A stretch of 64,000 nucleotides of DNA from Streptomyces aureus (GCF_000725495.1 NZ_JNZD01000004.1:620001-684000), one strand, 5' to 3'. Shown: positions 36,208 through 44,769, counted from the first letter of the stretch. Notes: generated by a model from the sequence alone, not told the origin. Program-made: numbers and translations.

Positions 36208-37071
36208 TCAGGCGGCGGTGCCGTCGGCCTCCATCGTCATGCGGGCCACGTGCAGGGCCAGGTACGAGACCTCGTCCTCGCTGAGCCGGCGGCCCAGGCG
36301 CAGTTCGACGATCGTGGCCAGCTGCTGCGCGGTGCGGGTCGCCTCCGGGTAGTGCTGGCGGATGCCGACGCCGATCGTGGCCTCCTGGCCCGTCAGCTGC
36401 TGGTGCTGCTGGATCCGTACGAAGAGGTAGCGCACATGGGTGATGAAGCGCGCCACGTTCATGGACTCGTGGGAGACGTCCACCCCGTACCGCTCGCGCA
36501 CGACGGCCAGCATCTGCTGGATGACCCCGGTCATCGTGTACGTGAACGACAGGTCGCCCGAGACGAAGCCCGCGTTGACGAGGTGCAGCGCGAGCGCGGT
36601 CGCCTCGGAGGCGTCGAGCTGCCGGACCATGCGCGCGTTGATCGCCTTCAGCAGCAGCCGCGCCTGGGCGTACTCGGTGGCGTACAGCGTCTGGACCTCG
36701 GCGCGCAGCGGGTACTCGATGACGGTGCCACGCGCGGCCCGGTCCAGCGCGCCGGCGACATGGTCGGCGATGGCGATGGCGAGGGTGGGCCGGGTGGACT
36801 CGCGCCCTTCGATGCCGACGTCGCCGAGGGCGGTCACGACGGCATCGAGGACCTCCTCGCTGATCAGCGCGAGGGCCTCGGCCATCTGGTCGGCGTCGGG
36901 GTCGTGCGGACGGTCGTCGGCGGGTACGAAGACGCGCTCGATCAGCGTGGGGTCGACCGCCTTGCCCTGCTGGGAGCTGAAGCCGATGCCGCGGCCGGTG
37001 AGAATGACCGGCCGGCCGGTCTCGTCGTTCGCGAGAACCACGTTGTTGTTGAGGACACGCAGAGCCTTCAC
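36208..37071 (-). CDS. BglG/LicT-family transcription antiterminator
   Basis: A 287-residue RNA-binding antiterminator. The co-antiterminator domain is residues 1-58 (KALRVLNNNVVLANDETGRP, RGIGFSSQQGK), followed by two PRD domains with conserved His of phosphorylation (RPTLAIAIADHV, ESMNVARFITHVRYLFVR, IRQHYPEA, YLALHVARM). The PTS phosphorylates PRDs to gate RNA binding. Target: the RAT hairpin at 39417-39444 in the leader of the neighbouring PTS gene. GTG 37071 starts right at the conserved MK.LRVLNNNVV and has AAAGGA upstream. It lies 104 bp downstream of the PTS gene, probably co-transcribed. Confidence 0.93.
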   Translation of the reverse strand: MKALRVLNNNVVLANDETGRPVILTGRGIGFSSQQGKAVDPTLIERVFVPADDRPHDPDADQMAEALALISEEVLDAVVTALGDVGIEGRESTRPTLAIAIADHVAGALDRAARGTVIEYPLRAEVQTLYATEYAQARLLLKAINARMVRQLDASEATALALHLVNAGFVSGDLSFTYTMTGVIQQMLAVVRERYGVDVSHESMNVARFITHVRYLFVRIQQHQQLTGQEATIGVGIRQHYPEATRTAQQLATIVELRLGRRLSEDEVSYLALHVARMTMEADGTAA

Positions 37072-37175
37072 CGCCGGTTTTCCTTTCCTTCCGTGCCCAT
37101 CCTCCCCCGAACCCACGCGGCGCGCGCACGTCCCCCCGGTGGGAGGCGTGCGCGCGCCGGACTCGGGACGGTTCG

Positions 37176-39263
37176 TCACCGCCGTACGGTCACCACAGGG
37201 GCGCCGGCGACGACGTCCTGTCCGGTGTGCGGCTCGACCGAGGCCATGTCCGCGGTGTTGAGCACGGTCACGAGGACGACGGTCGGGTGCCCGGCGGCGC
37301 GCACCGCGTCCAGGTCGACCTCGGCGAGGAGGTCGCCGGCCGAGACCTTGCGGCCGGCCTCGACGCGCACGTCGAAGCCCTCTCCCTTCATCTGCACCGT
37401 GTCGATGCCGATGTGGACGAGCACCTCGACGCCGTCCGCGGTGCGGATGCCGAAGGCGTGGCCCGTGTTGGCGACGCTGATCAGCTCGCCGTCGACCGGG
37501 GCGACGACACGGCCGTCGGCCGGCTCGACACCGACGCCCTCGCCGAGGGCGCGGGAGGCGAAGACCGGGTCCTCGACCTCGCCGAGGCCGACGGAACGGC
37601 CCGCGACGGGCGCCAGGATGTCGGTGCCCTTCGTGGCGGCGGAGCCGGTGGCGGCGGCGGTCGTGGCACCGGTGGCGGCGGCCGCCGGGGCGCCGACGGC
37701 GACGAGCTCACGGTCCTCGGCCGGCGCGGCCTGGGCGGGAACGACGGCCTCGCCGCGGGCGGCGGCCTCGGCCGCGTCGCGCTCGGCGTTGGCCTGGGCG
37801 CGCTCGTCCTTGGTGCGGTAGTCGGAGAAGTACACGAGCGCCATCGAGGTGAAGAAGGCGGCCGAGATCGCGATGATGTACTTGATCATCGGGTCGAAGA
37901 CCGGGATGGTCAGCAGCGAGGTGAAGGCGAAGGCCTTGGTGTTCACGCCGCCCAGGACACCGATGATCACACCGCCGACGAGGCAGCCCACGAGCATGCG
38001 CGGGTAGATCCGCTTGAAGCGCAGGTGGATGCCGTAGAGCGACGGCTCGGAGATGCCGCCGAGCAGACCCGCGGCCAGGGCGCCGGTGGCGGTCTGGCGC
38101 ATGTCCTTCTCACGGTGGCGGATCGACAGCAGCAGGACACCGGCGGTGGCGCCGAAGCAGGCGAAGTTCCACGTGCCCATGGGGCCCTGGATGAAGTCGT
38201 ACCCGAGGGTGTTGATGTTGACGAGCATGAGCGCGTTCAGCGGCCAGTGCAGGCCCAGCGGCACCAGGAAGGGGTACAGCAGCGGGATCACGATGGCGAA
38301 GACGATCGGGGCGTTGCCGTTCAGCCAGGACAGACCCGTGCCGAGGCCGTTGCCGGCCCAGATGCCCATGGGACCGATGAGGAAGGCGGTCATCGGGATC
38401 ATGATCAGCATGCTGAAGAACGGCACGAAGACCATCTGGACGTTCTCGGGGAAGATCCGCTTCAGACCCTTGTAGACCAGGGCGAGCAGGGCGACCATCA
38501 GCAGCGGCACGAACACCTGGCCGCCGTAGTCGTTGAGCTGCATCGGCAGCCCGAAGACGTGCGCCACGGACTCCGTGGTGCCGAGCGTGGTGTTGGTGTG
38601 GGTGGTGACGCCGGGCGTCTTGGACCCGATCATGCCGGTGAAGTTCGGGGTCATCACCGCCGCCATCACGGTGGCGCCGACCCACGGGTCGATCTTCAGC
38701 TTCTTGGCCGCGTTGTACGCGACCATGATCGGCAGGAAGTACAGCACCGAGCGCCACATCGAGTCGACGAAGACCCAGGAGGCGGACTTGTCGGCCGCGC
38801 GGAAGTCGACCAGGCCGAAGGCGTCGAGCATGGAGGCGATCGCGATGATCAGCGAGGCGCCGAGCAGCACACCCAGGAGCGGGCGGAACGAGTCCGAGAG
38901 GTACTCGAAGAAGTTGTCCAGCCAGGCGTAGCGGCCGCGGCCCTTGGCGCGCGCCTCGGCCTTGACGTCGGCGTCCGACTTCGGGCGGGACGTGGCGGCC
39001 GCGCTCATCGACGGCAGGTTCATGATGTTCGAGAAGACGGTCGCGACCGCTCCGCCGATGACGATCTGGAAGCGGTCGCCGGACTGGGGCACGGTGCCCA
39101 TGACGCCGTCGAGGGCGTCGAGGGCGGCCTGGTCGACCTTGTCGCCGTCGTGGAGCTGGAACCGCAGCCGCGTCGCGCAGTGCGTGAGGCTCTCGATGTT
39201 CTCGGGTCCGCCGACGCCACGGAGGATCTCCTCCGCCAGCGCCCCCGGCGTTGATGTGTTCAT
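37176..39263 (-). CDS. PTS beta-glucoside-type permease EIIBCA
   Basis: A 695-residue fused phosphotransferase permease importing and phosphorylating a sugar, most like the beta-glucoside family. EIIB comes first (phospho-Cys in LTHCATRLRF), then the EIIC membrane domain (about 115-480, with GGISEPSLYGI), and a C-terminal EIIA (phospho-His in VEVLVHIGIDTV, preceded by ILAPVAGRS). A long Ala/Glu-rich linker joins C to A. ATG 39263 is preferred over 39278. The leader carries a RAT site and attenuator terminator, so expression should depend on the adjacent BglG/LicT-type protein and substrate flow. Confidence 0.93.
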   Translation of the reverse strand: MNTSTPGALAEEILRGVGGPENIESLTHCATRLRFQLHDGDKVDQAALDALDGVMGTVPQSGDRFQIVIGGAVATVFSNIMNLPSMSAAATSRPKSDADVKAEARAKGRGRYAWLDNFFEYLSDSFRPLLGVLLGASLIIAIASMLDAFGLVDFRAADKSASWVFVDSMWRSVLYFLPIMVAYNAAKKLKIDPWVGATVMAAVMTPNFTGMIGSKTPGVTTHTNTTLGTTESVAHVFGLPMQLNDYGGQVFVPLLMVALLALVYKGLKRIFPENVQMVFVPFFSMLIMIPMTAFLIGPMGIWAGNGLGTGLSWLNGNAPIVFAIVIPLLYPFLVPLGLHWPLNALMLVNINTLGYDFIQGPMGTWNFACFGATAGVLLLSIRHREKDMRQTATGALAAGLLGGISEPSLYGIHLRFKRIYPRMLVGCLVGGVIIGVLGGVNTKAFAFTSLLTIPVFDPMIKYIIAISAAFFTSMALVYFSDYRTKDERAQANAERDAAEAAARGEAVVPAQAAPAEDRELVAVGAPAAAATGATTAAATGSAATKGTDILAPVAGRSVGLGEVEDPVFASRALGEGVGVEPADGRVVAPVDGELISVANTGHAFGIRTADGVEVLVHIGIDTVQMKGEGFDVRVEAGRKVSAGDLLAEVDLDAVRAAGHPTVVLVTVLNTADMASVEPHTGQDVVAGAPVVTVRR

Positions 39264-39301
39264 GGTGCGTCCCTGCATCCCTGACTTGTGCGATCCTGCA
39301 T

Positions 39302-39328
39302 CGGTCCACGACCTGACCGCGTGGACCG
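39302..39328 (-). promoter_or_regulatory. Perfect 9-bp hairpin in the PTS leader
   Basis: CGGTCCACG and CGTGGACCG pair around a 9-base loop, just downstream of the attenuator U-tract and upstream of the start codon. It may stabilise the read-through transcript or shelter the ribosome site; no further function is visible. Confidence 0.5.
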
Positions 39329-39341
39329 AGACAACAAAAAA

Positions 39342-39376
39342 GGCCCGGGCCGCGCACAATGGCGCCGCCCAGGCCT
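39342..39376 (-). terminator. Attenuator (intrinsic terminator) in the PTS leader
   Basis: A GC-rich stem (left arm starting GGCCTGGGCGGCGC, right arm GCGCGGCCCGGGCC) is followed on the transcript by six U residues (template 39341-39336), a textbook intrinsic terminator and unusual in this genome for its U-tract. It lies 40 bases after the RAT hairpin and about 80 bases before the start codon, so it is the element the antiterminator should overcome. Confidence 0.85.
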
Positions 39377-39416
39377 TGCCTCCCTCAATGGGCACCGCCG
39401 CGTCGCACGGGGCGAC

Positions 39417-39444
39417 GGATGGCTTCCATAGGGAGTAACAATCC
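39417..39444 (-). promoter_or_regulatory. RAT (ribonucleic antiterminator) hairpin
   Basis: The transcript reads GGATTGTTACT at its 5' side, the conserved RAT half recognised by LicT/SacT/BglG proteins, and closes with ATCC pairing to GGAT. It lies upstream of the attenuator, the arrangement seen in beta-glucoside operons. The adjacent antiterminator gene encodes the expected binding protein. Confidence 0.85.
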
Positions 39445-39447
39445 TGT

Positions 39448-39475
39448 GATCGATATCGATCGGAAATGACTATAG
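39448..39475 (-). promoter_or_regulatory. Putative -10 element and 14-bp palindrome before the RAT
   Basis: TATAGT on the minus strand (39475-39470) is a good -10, and the perfect palindrome GATCGATATCGATC (39448-39461) lies between it and the RAT, around the likely transcription start. The position suits a repressor operator acting on initiation in addition to antitermination. No -35 is clear. Confidence 0.45.
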
Positions 39476-39543
39476 CACCGGGCGGGCCGGCTCCGGGGTC
39501 GCGAGAACGTGACGTACGTCATCGCGCGGCGGAGCCGCCAGGG

Positions 39544-41337
39544 TCAGGATTCCCGGGCCGTCGCCCCGGCGGCGCCGTCGGCCGGAAGCGGACCGGTGGC
39601 CGGAAGCGGACCAGCAGCCAGGGGGAGGTCCAGTTCGAAGCACGCTCCCCCGGACGGTGCCTCGTGGGCCGTGAGCGTACCGCCGTGGCGTCGGGCGACA
39701 TCGCGGGCGATGGCCAGACCCAGTCCCGCGCCGCCGTCGTCGCGGGCACGGGCGTCGTCCAGCCGCACGAACCGTTCGAAGATCCGCTCGCGCTCGGCGG
39801 CCGGCACACCGTCGCCGTCGTCCTCGACCGTGAGGACGACCCTGTCGCCGCCACTCCGTACGCGCACGACGACCCCGGTGTGCGCGTGCCGCCGCGCGTT
39901 GTCCAGGAGGTTGCCGACGACCCGCGTCAACTGGCCGCGCGAACCCGCGACTTGATGCCCCGCCTCGGCCTGGAGGGACACCGGGGCCCTGTCGGCGGGG
40001 CGGCGCTCCACCTCCTCGCGGGCCAGCTCGCCCAGGTCGAACCGCGCCTGTCCGGGCCCCTCGCCTGCGTCGAGCCGGGCGAGCAGCAGCAGATCGGCGG
40101 CCAGGTGCTGGAGCCGTTCGGTGTCCTTGACCGCGCCGGGCACGTCCAGCAGGTGCGGGTGGACCGAACCGACCTCCAGCTGGGTGCGCAACGAGGCGAT
40201 GGGGCTGCGCAGTTCGTGCGAGGCGTCGGCGACGAAGCGCCGCTGCCGGCCCACGGCGGCCTCCAGCGCGGTGAGCGTCTCGTTGGTGGTGCGGGCCAGC
40301 CGGGCCACCTCGTCGCCCGAGGGCGGTTCGGGCACGCGCCGGGAGAGGTCCTCGGAGGCGGTGATCGCCGCCATCTCCCGCCGGATGCCCTCCACGGGGG
40401 CCAGGGCCCGCCGGGTCACCAGCCACGTCACACCGCCGACGACCAGCAGCACCAGCGGAAGTCCCGCCAGCATCGCGACGGCCGCGCTGCGGACGGCGCT
40501 CTCCCGGGCCGCCAGTGAGGCACCGGCGTGGACGAGCACCGTCCGGCCGCCGAGATCGGTCGCCTTGATCGTGGCGAAGCGGTACGGGGCGTCGCGGCCG
40601 TCGACCACCGCGCGCCCGGAGCCCTCCTGGACGGTGTCCCCGATGGTCCCGATGGCCGGGTCGTCGGCCTGGGGCGTCGCGCCGGCACCGCGGTCGTCGG
40701 AAGCCCCGTCGTCGGAACCGTGCCCGCCGGAACCGTGGTCGTCGGAGCCCCGGTCGTCGGAACCGTGGTCGTCCGAACCGCTTCCGGTCGAGCCGCGGCG
40801 GGCCGAGCCGCTGTCGTCCGTGCCCTCGCCGCCGCGGCCCCTGCCGCGCCCGCGGCCACCACGGTGGTCGTCGGCCGCCCCGGTGCCGGATCCGGTCGCG
40901 GCGGCCGGTGTCGGGGAGACCGACGGGGAGGCGGAGAGGGACGGGGCCGCACCGGGGCCGGCCCCGGTGGCAGTGGGAGCGGGAGTAGGAGCGGGAACGG
41001 TACGCGGCACGCGCACGGCCGAGACACCGGTGCCGCTGATGCTCTCCAGTCCCCCGCCGACCGCCAGCAGACGGCCGTCCTCGTCGGTCACCTGCACCGG
41101 GATTCCCTCCCGCGCCCCCTCCGGCAGCGGCAGCCGGGCGTCACCCCCACGCCAGGTGGCGACGCCGAGGGCGATCCTGCGGGCCGTGTCGTCGGCCTCG
41201 TTCTGCGCCTGTTCGGTGAGGTTCACCCGCAGGGACGTCAGCACCGCGACCCCGGCGGCCACCAGCGCGGCCGTCACCACGACGGTGGCCCACACGACCA
41301 GAGTGGCCTTCACGGAACCGAGCAGTCGCCGCTTCAC
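39544..41337 (-). CDS. Sensor histidine kinase with Asp/His-rich extracellular loop
   Basis: A 597-residue membrane sensor kinase. Transmembrane segments lie near 11-35 and 286-308, then HAMP, the H-box with phospho-accepting His374 (DASHELRSPIASL), and ATPase N/G boxes (GNLLDNARRHAHTG, EDDGDGVPAAERERIFERF, GAGLGLAI). The extracellular loop (36-285) contains a low-complexity insert (about 112-225) of Pro/Ser, then RGRGRG and HGSDDRGSDDHGS repeats. GTG 41337 overlaps the regulator stop as GTGA. Pairs with the response regulator; the signal is unknown. Confidence 0.92.
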   Translation of the reverse strand: MKRRLLGSVKATLVVWATVVVTAALVAAGVAVLTSLRVNLTEQAQNEADDTARRIALGVATWRGGDARLPLPEGAREGIPVQVTDEDGRLLAVGGGLESISGTGVSAVRVPRTVPAPTPAPTATGAGPGAAPSLSASPSVSPTPAAATGSGTGAADDHRGGRGRGRGRGGEGTDDSGSARRGSTGSGSDDHGSDDRGSDDHGSGGHGSDDGASDDRGAGATPQADDPAIGTIGDTVQEGSGRAVVDGRDAPYRFATIKATDLGGRTVLVHAGASLAARESAVRSAAVAMLAGLPLVLLVVGGVTWLVTRRALAPVEGIRREMAAITASEDLSRRVPEPPSGDEVARLARTTNETLTALEAAVGRQRRFVADASHELRSPIASLRTQLEVGSVHPHLLDVPGAVKDTERLQHLAADLLLLARLDAGEGPGQARFDLGELAREEVERRPADRAPVSLQAEAGHQVAGSRGQLTRVVGNLLDNARRHAHTGVVVRVRSGGDRVVLTVEDDGDGVPAAERERIFERFVRLDDARARDDGGAGLGLAIARDVARRHGGTLTAHEAPSGGACFELDLPLAAGPLPATGPLPADGAAGATARES

Positions 41338-41996
41338 GAAGCCACCAGCCGGTATCCCGCGCCGCGCACGGTCTCGATCGTGTCCGTGCCGAGTTTGCGA
41401 CGCAGCGCGCTCACGTACACCTCGACGATGTTCGGGTCGCCGTCGTAGGCGAAGTCCCAGACGTGCTCCAGGATCTCCGGCTTGCCGACCACCTGTCCGG
41501 CGCGGGTGACGAGCTGCTCCAGCACGGCGAACTCCTTCGCGGTGAGGGCCACTTCGGTCTCGTCCCGGCACACCCGGCGCGTTGCCGTGTCGACCACGAG
41601 CCGTCCGGCGCGCAGGACCGGAGAGGCCCCGGCGGAGCCTCGGCGGCGCAGCAGCGCCTTCACGCGGGCCACCAGGACGACGTACGAGAACGGTTTCGTG
41701 AGGTAGTCGTCGGCGCCGGTGTCCAGGCCCTCGGCCTCGTCGTACTCCCCGTCCTTGGCCGTGAGCATCAGGATCGGCACGTCGTGGCCCGCCGCGCGCA
41801 GGGCGGCGCAGACCCGGTAGCCGTTGAGGCCCGGCAGCATGATGTCGAGGATCACGAGGTCGTGGACGCCTTCGGAGGCCAGGTGCAGGCCCTCGATCCC
41901 GTCGTGGACGACGTCCACGGCGAAGCCCTCGGCCCGCAGGCCCTTCGCCAGCGAGAGCGCGAGCCGCCTCTCGTCCTCCACGATCAACAGGCGCAT
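41334..41996 (-). CDS. OmpR-family response regulator
   Basis: A 220-residue regulator: receiver domain with phospho-acceptor Asp51 (LVILDIMLPG), Thr in LMLTAKD and Lys in DDYLTKPFS; then a winged-helix DNA-binding domain (LTAKEFAVLEQLVTRAGQVV, VEVYVSALRRKLG). ATG 41996 gives GGGAGG at 8 bases; the GTG two codons earlier is too close to that site. First gene of the two-gene operon with the kinase. The CTTCAG repeats upstream are its likely binding sites. Confidence 0.94.
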   Translation of the reverse strand: MRLLIVEDERRLALSLAKGLRAEGFAVDVVHDGIEGLHLASEGVHDLVILDIMLPGLNGYRVCAALRAAGHDVPILMLTAKDGEYDEAEGLDTGADDYLTKPFSYVVLVARVKALLRRRGSAGASPVLRAGRLVVDTATRRVCRDETEVALTAKEFAVLEQLVTRAGQVVGKPEILEHVWDFAYDGDPNIVEVYVSALRRKLGTDTIETVRGAGYRLVAS

Positions 41997-42018
41997 GGGC
42001 ACAGCCTCCCAGAACGAA

Positions 42019-42056
42019 CCTGAAGCGATCTTCAGGTGGCTTCAGCGGCCCTTCAG
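42019..42056. promoter_or_regulatory. CTTCAG repeats between the two-component operon and the PepSY gene
   Basis: An inverted repeat CCTGAAG-CGAT-CTTCAGG (42019-42036) is followed in phase by CTTCAG at 42040-42045 and 42051-42056, so CTTCAG recurs every 10-11 bp. OmpR-family regulators bind direct repeats with this spacing. The site lies in the shared divergent promoter region, suiting joint control of the regulator operon and the PepSY gene. Confidence 0.6.
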
Positions 42057-42142
42057 CTTCGCCCGGGCACATTGGCGTCGTCCGACAGGCAGGACACGGT
42101 AACGACACAGGCCGGGCGGCAGTCCGGCAGGGGAGGTCCGAC

Positions 42143-42736
42143 ATGAAGCGCACCGCATCCATCACCACCGTCCTGGTGGCGGCCGTACTCGTCGCCGGCG
42201 GCGGGTACACGGCGCTCGCCACCGGCGGCACCGGCCGGCACGGCGGGGGCCCCGAGGACCGGCCGTCCGCGGCCGCCCCGGCGACGGCCTCGCCGTCCGC
42301 GTCCGCCGCGCGGACGGCGGCCCAGGCGTCGGCCGCGGCGCTCCGGGCGTACCCGGGCACGGTCGTCGGGGTCGAACGCGACGAGAACCACCCGGGCCAC
42401 TGGGAGGTTCACCTCCTCGGCACCGACCACGTCCGGCGCGAGGTCCGCGTCGACATGCGAACGGGCACGGTGGTCCTGGACCGGCACGGCGAGGGCCGGC
42501 TCGGTTCCGGACGGCTCGACGACGACGGGCAGGGCGAGGACCGGCACGGGGAGGGCCGCCTCGAGGACGGCCGGCACCGCGAGGGCCGCCTTGGCGACGA
42601 CCGGCACGGCGACGGCCACCGCGGTGGCGATGACGACGGCGGCCGTTCCGCGCGGGACGCCGACCGCTCCCACAGCGGGCGGGACGACCGGGGCGGACAC
42701 GACGGGGGCGACGACCACACCGCCGCGCCGCGGTGA
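42143..42736 (+). CDS. Exported PepSY-domain protein with charged repeat tail
   Basis: A 197-residue protein with an N-terminal signal or anchor (MKRTASITTVLVAAVLVAGG), an Ala/Ser/Pro linker, one PepSY-like module (about 60-113; AALRAYPGTVVGVERDENHP, HWEVHLLGTDHVRREVRVD), and an Asp/His/Arg/Glu-rich tail (114-197) built from DRHGEGRL-type repeats. PepSY proteins are thought to act in the cell envelope, often next to two-component systems, as here. The tail may bind cations. ATG 42143 follows GGGGAGG. Divergent from the regulator gene. Confidence 0.82.
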   Translation: MKRTASITTVLVAAVLVAGGGYTALATGGTGRHGGGPEDRPSAAAPATASPSASAARTAAQASAAALRAYPGTVVGVERDENHPGHWEVHLLGTDHVRREVRVDMRTGTVVLDRHGEGRLGSGRLDDDGQGEDRHGEGRLEDGRHREGRLGDDRHGDGHRGGDDDGGRSARDADRSHSGRDDRGGHDGGDDHTAAPR

Positions 42737-42741
42737 GCGGC

Positions 42742-42786
42742 CTGTGCCGCGCCCGGCCGTCCGGACAGGACCGGGCGGGGCGCGGC
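42742..42786. terminator. Bidirectional hairpin between PepSY and ABC genes
   Basis: An 11-bp perfect stem (GTGCCGCGCCC/GGGCGCGGCAC) with a structured loop, located between two convergent genes just after the PepSY stop. Confidence 0.6.
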
Positions 42787-42823
42787 ACGGGTACCGGTCG
42801 GGCGAGCGTGGCCCCGTCCGGGC

Positions 42824-44731
42824 CTACGGTGTCGCGTCCGCCGTGACCGGGAGCTGGTCCTCGTCCGGGCGGCCCGTCCTGAACTGGGTCCGGTACAGCT
42901 CCGCGTAGCGGCCGTCCGCGGCGAGCAGGTCCTCGTGGGTGCCCCGCTCGACGATCCGGCCTGCCTCGACCACGAGGATCAGGTCGGCGGCCCGGACCGT
43001 CGACAGGCGGTGGGCGATCACGACGGCGGTGCGGCCCTCCAGCGCCTCGGCGAGCGCCTCCTGGACGGCCGCCTCCGAGGTGTTGTCCAGATGGGCGGTG
43101 GCCTCGTCCAGGATGACGACCCGCTGGCGGGCGAGCAGCAGCCGGGCGATGGTCATGCGCTGGCGTTCGCCGCCGGAGAGCCGGTAGCCGCGCTCGCCGA
43201 CGACGGTGTCGAGGCCGTCGGGCAGGGACCGTACGAGTTCGTCGAGCCGGGCCCGGCGCAGTACGTCCCACAGCTCGTCCTCGGCCGCCTCGGGCCGGGC
43301 GAGGAGCAGGTTCTCGCGGACGGAGTCGTGGAAGAGGTGCCCGTCCTGGGTGACCATGCCGAGGGTCTCGCGCATCGACACGGCGCTGAGGTCGCGGACG
43401 TCGACGCCGCCGATCCGCACGGCCCCGGCGTCGGTGTCGTACAGCCGCGGCAGCAGCTGCGCGATGGTCGACTTCCCGGCGCCGGAGGAGCCGACGAGCG
43501 CGACGGTCTGGCCGGGTTCGGCGCGGAAGGAGATGCCGTGCAGGACCTCGTCGCCGCCGCGGGTGTCGAGGGCGGCGACCTCCTCCAGGGAGGCGAGGGA
43601 CACCTTGTCGGCGGAGGGGTAGGCGAAACGGACGTCGTCGAACTCGACGGCCGCGGGCCCGTCCGGGACCGTACGGGGTTCCGGCTTCTCCTCGATGAGC
43701 GGCTTCAGGTCGAGCACCTCGAAGACGCGCTCGAAGCTGACCAGGGCGCTCATGACCTCGACGCGCGCCCCGGCGAGCGAGGTGAGCGGCGCGTACAGCC
43801 GGGTGAGCAGCAGGGCCAGCGAGACGACGGCGCCCGGTTCCAGGGTGCCCTCGAGGGCGAACCAGCCGCCGAGCCCGTAGACGAGGGCGAGCGCGAGGGC
43901 CGAGACCAGGGTCAGGGCGGTGATGAAGGCGGACTGCGCCATCGCCGTACGGACCCCGATGTCCCGCACCCGCCGGGCGCGCGCCGCGAACTCGGCGGAC
44001 TCCTCCCCGGGCCGCCCGAAGAGCTTGACGAGGGTGGCGCCGGGCGCGGAGAACCGCTCGGTCATCCGGGTGCCCATGGCGGCGTTGAGGTCGGCGGCCT
44101 CCCGCTGGAGCTTCGCCATACGGCTGCCCATCCGGCGGGCGGGGATCACGAACACCGGCAGCAGGACCAGCGCGAGCAGGGTGATCTGCCAGGACAGGGT
44201 GAGCATCACGACCAGGGTGAGCAGCAGGGTCACCAGGTTGCTGACGACTCCGGACAGGGTGTTGCTGAACGCGCGCTGGGCGCCGATCACGTCGTTGTTG
44301 AGTCGACTGACGAGCGCGCCCGTACGTGTACGTGTGAAGAACGCGACCGGCATGCGCTGCACATGATCGAAGACAGCGGTCCGCAGATCCAGGATGAGTC
44401 CCTCGCCGAGCGTCGACGAGAGCCAGCGGCTCAGGATCCCGAAGCCCGCCTCGGCGACCGCGATGACGGCGATGAGCACGGAAAGACGGACGACGGTGCT
44501 CTCGTCCCCGTGGGCCACGATCGTGTCCACGACGTGCCCCGCGAGCACCGGCGTCGCGACGGCCAGCAGCGCCGTCACCACACTGAGGAGGACGAACTGC
44601 GCGATACGGCGGCGGTGCGGACGGGCGAAGGCGGCGATGCGGCGCAGGGTCGCGCGGTCGAAGGGACGCCGCTCCTGTTGGGCGTTCATGACACTGTGCA
44701 ACTGTGTCCAGGCTGTGGTCTCCATGCTCAT
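42824..44731 (-). CDS. ABC exporter (fused membrane and ATPase domains)
   Basis: A 635-residue half-transporter of the multidrug/lipid exporter type. The N-terminal part (about 35-320) has six membrane helices; the ATPase has Walker A GSSGAGKST, signature LSGGERQR, Walker B VVILDEAT and the H-loop AHRLST. It works as a dimer at the membrane. ATG 44731 lacks a ribosome site but falls at the transcription start predicted from the MerR-type promoter, so a leaderless transcript is likely. The SoxR-like box suggests induction by redox-active compounds. It is convergent with the PepSY gene. Confidence 0.93.
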   Translation of the reverse strand: MSMETTAWTQLHSVMNAQQERRPFDRATLRRIAAFARPHRRRIAQFVLLSVVTALLAVATPVLAGHVVDTIVAHGDESTVVRLSVLIAVIAVAEAGFGILSRWLSSTLGEGLILDLRTAVFDHVQRMPVAFFTRTRTGALVSRLNNDVIGAQRAFSNTLSGVVSNLVTLLLTLVVMLTLSWQITLLALVLLPVFVIPARRMGSRMAKLQREAADLNAAMGTRMTERFSAPGATLVKLFGRPGEESAEFAARARRVRDIGVRTAMAQSAFITALTLVSALALALVYGLGGWFALEGTLEPGAVVSLALLLTRLYAPLTSLAGARVEVMSALVSFERVFEVLDLKPLIEEKPEPRTVPDGPAAVEFDDVRFAYPSADKVSLASLEEVAALDTRGGDEVLHGISFRAEPGQTVALVGSSGAGKSTIAQLLPRLYDTDAGAVRIGGVDVRDLSAVSMRETLGMVTQDGHLFHDSVRENLLLARPEAAEDELWDVLRRARLDELVRSLPDGLDTVVGERGYRLSGGERQRMTIARLLLARQRVVILDEATAHLDNTSEAAVQEALAEALEGRTAVVIAHRLSTVRAADLILVVEAGRIVERGTHEDLLAADGRYAELYRTQFRTGRPDEDQLPVTADATP

Positions 44732-44738
44732 GAGAGAG

Positions 44739-44769
44739 ACAGTAGGACCTCAAGCTTTGTTGAGGTCAA
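44739..44769 (-). promoter_or_regulatory. SoxR-box promoter of the ABC exporter
   Basis: On the minus strand, TTGACC (44769-44764), a 19-bp spacer, then TACTGT (44744-44739). The spacer carries the perfect inverted repeat GACCTCAA-CAAAGC-TTGAGGTC (44767-44746), containing CCTCAA-N6-TTGAGG, the SoxR recognition pattern. The long spacer is the hallmark of MerR-family activation. The transcript should start at about 44732-44731. Confidence 0.8.
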
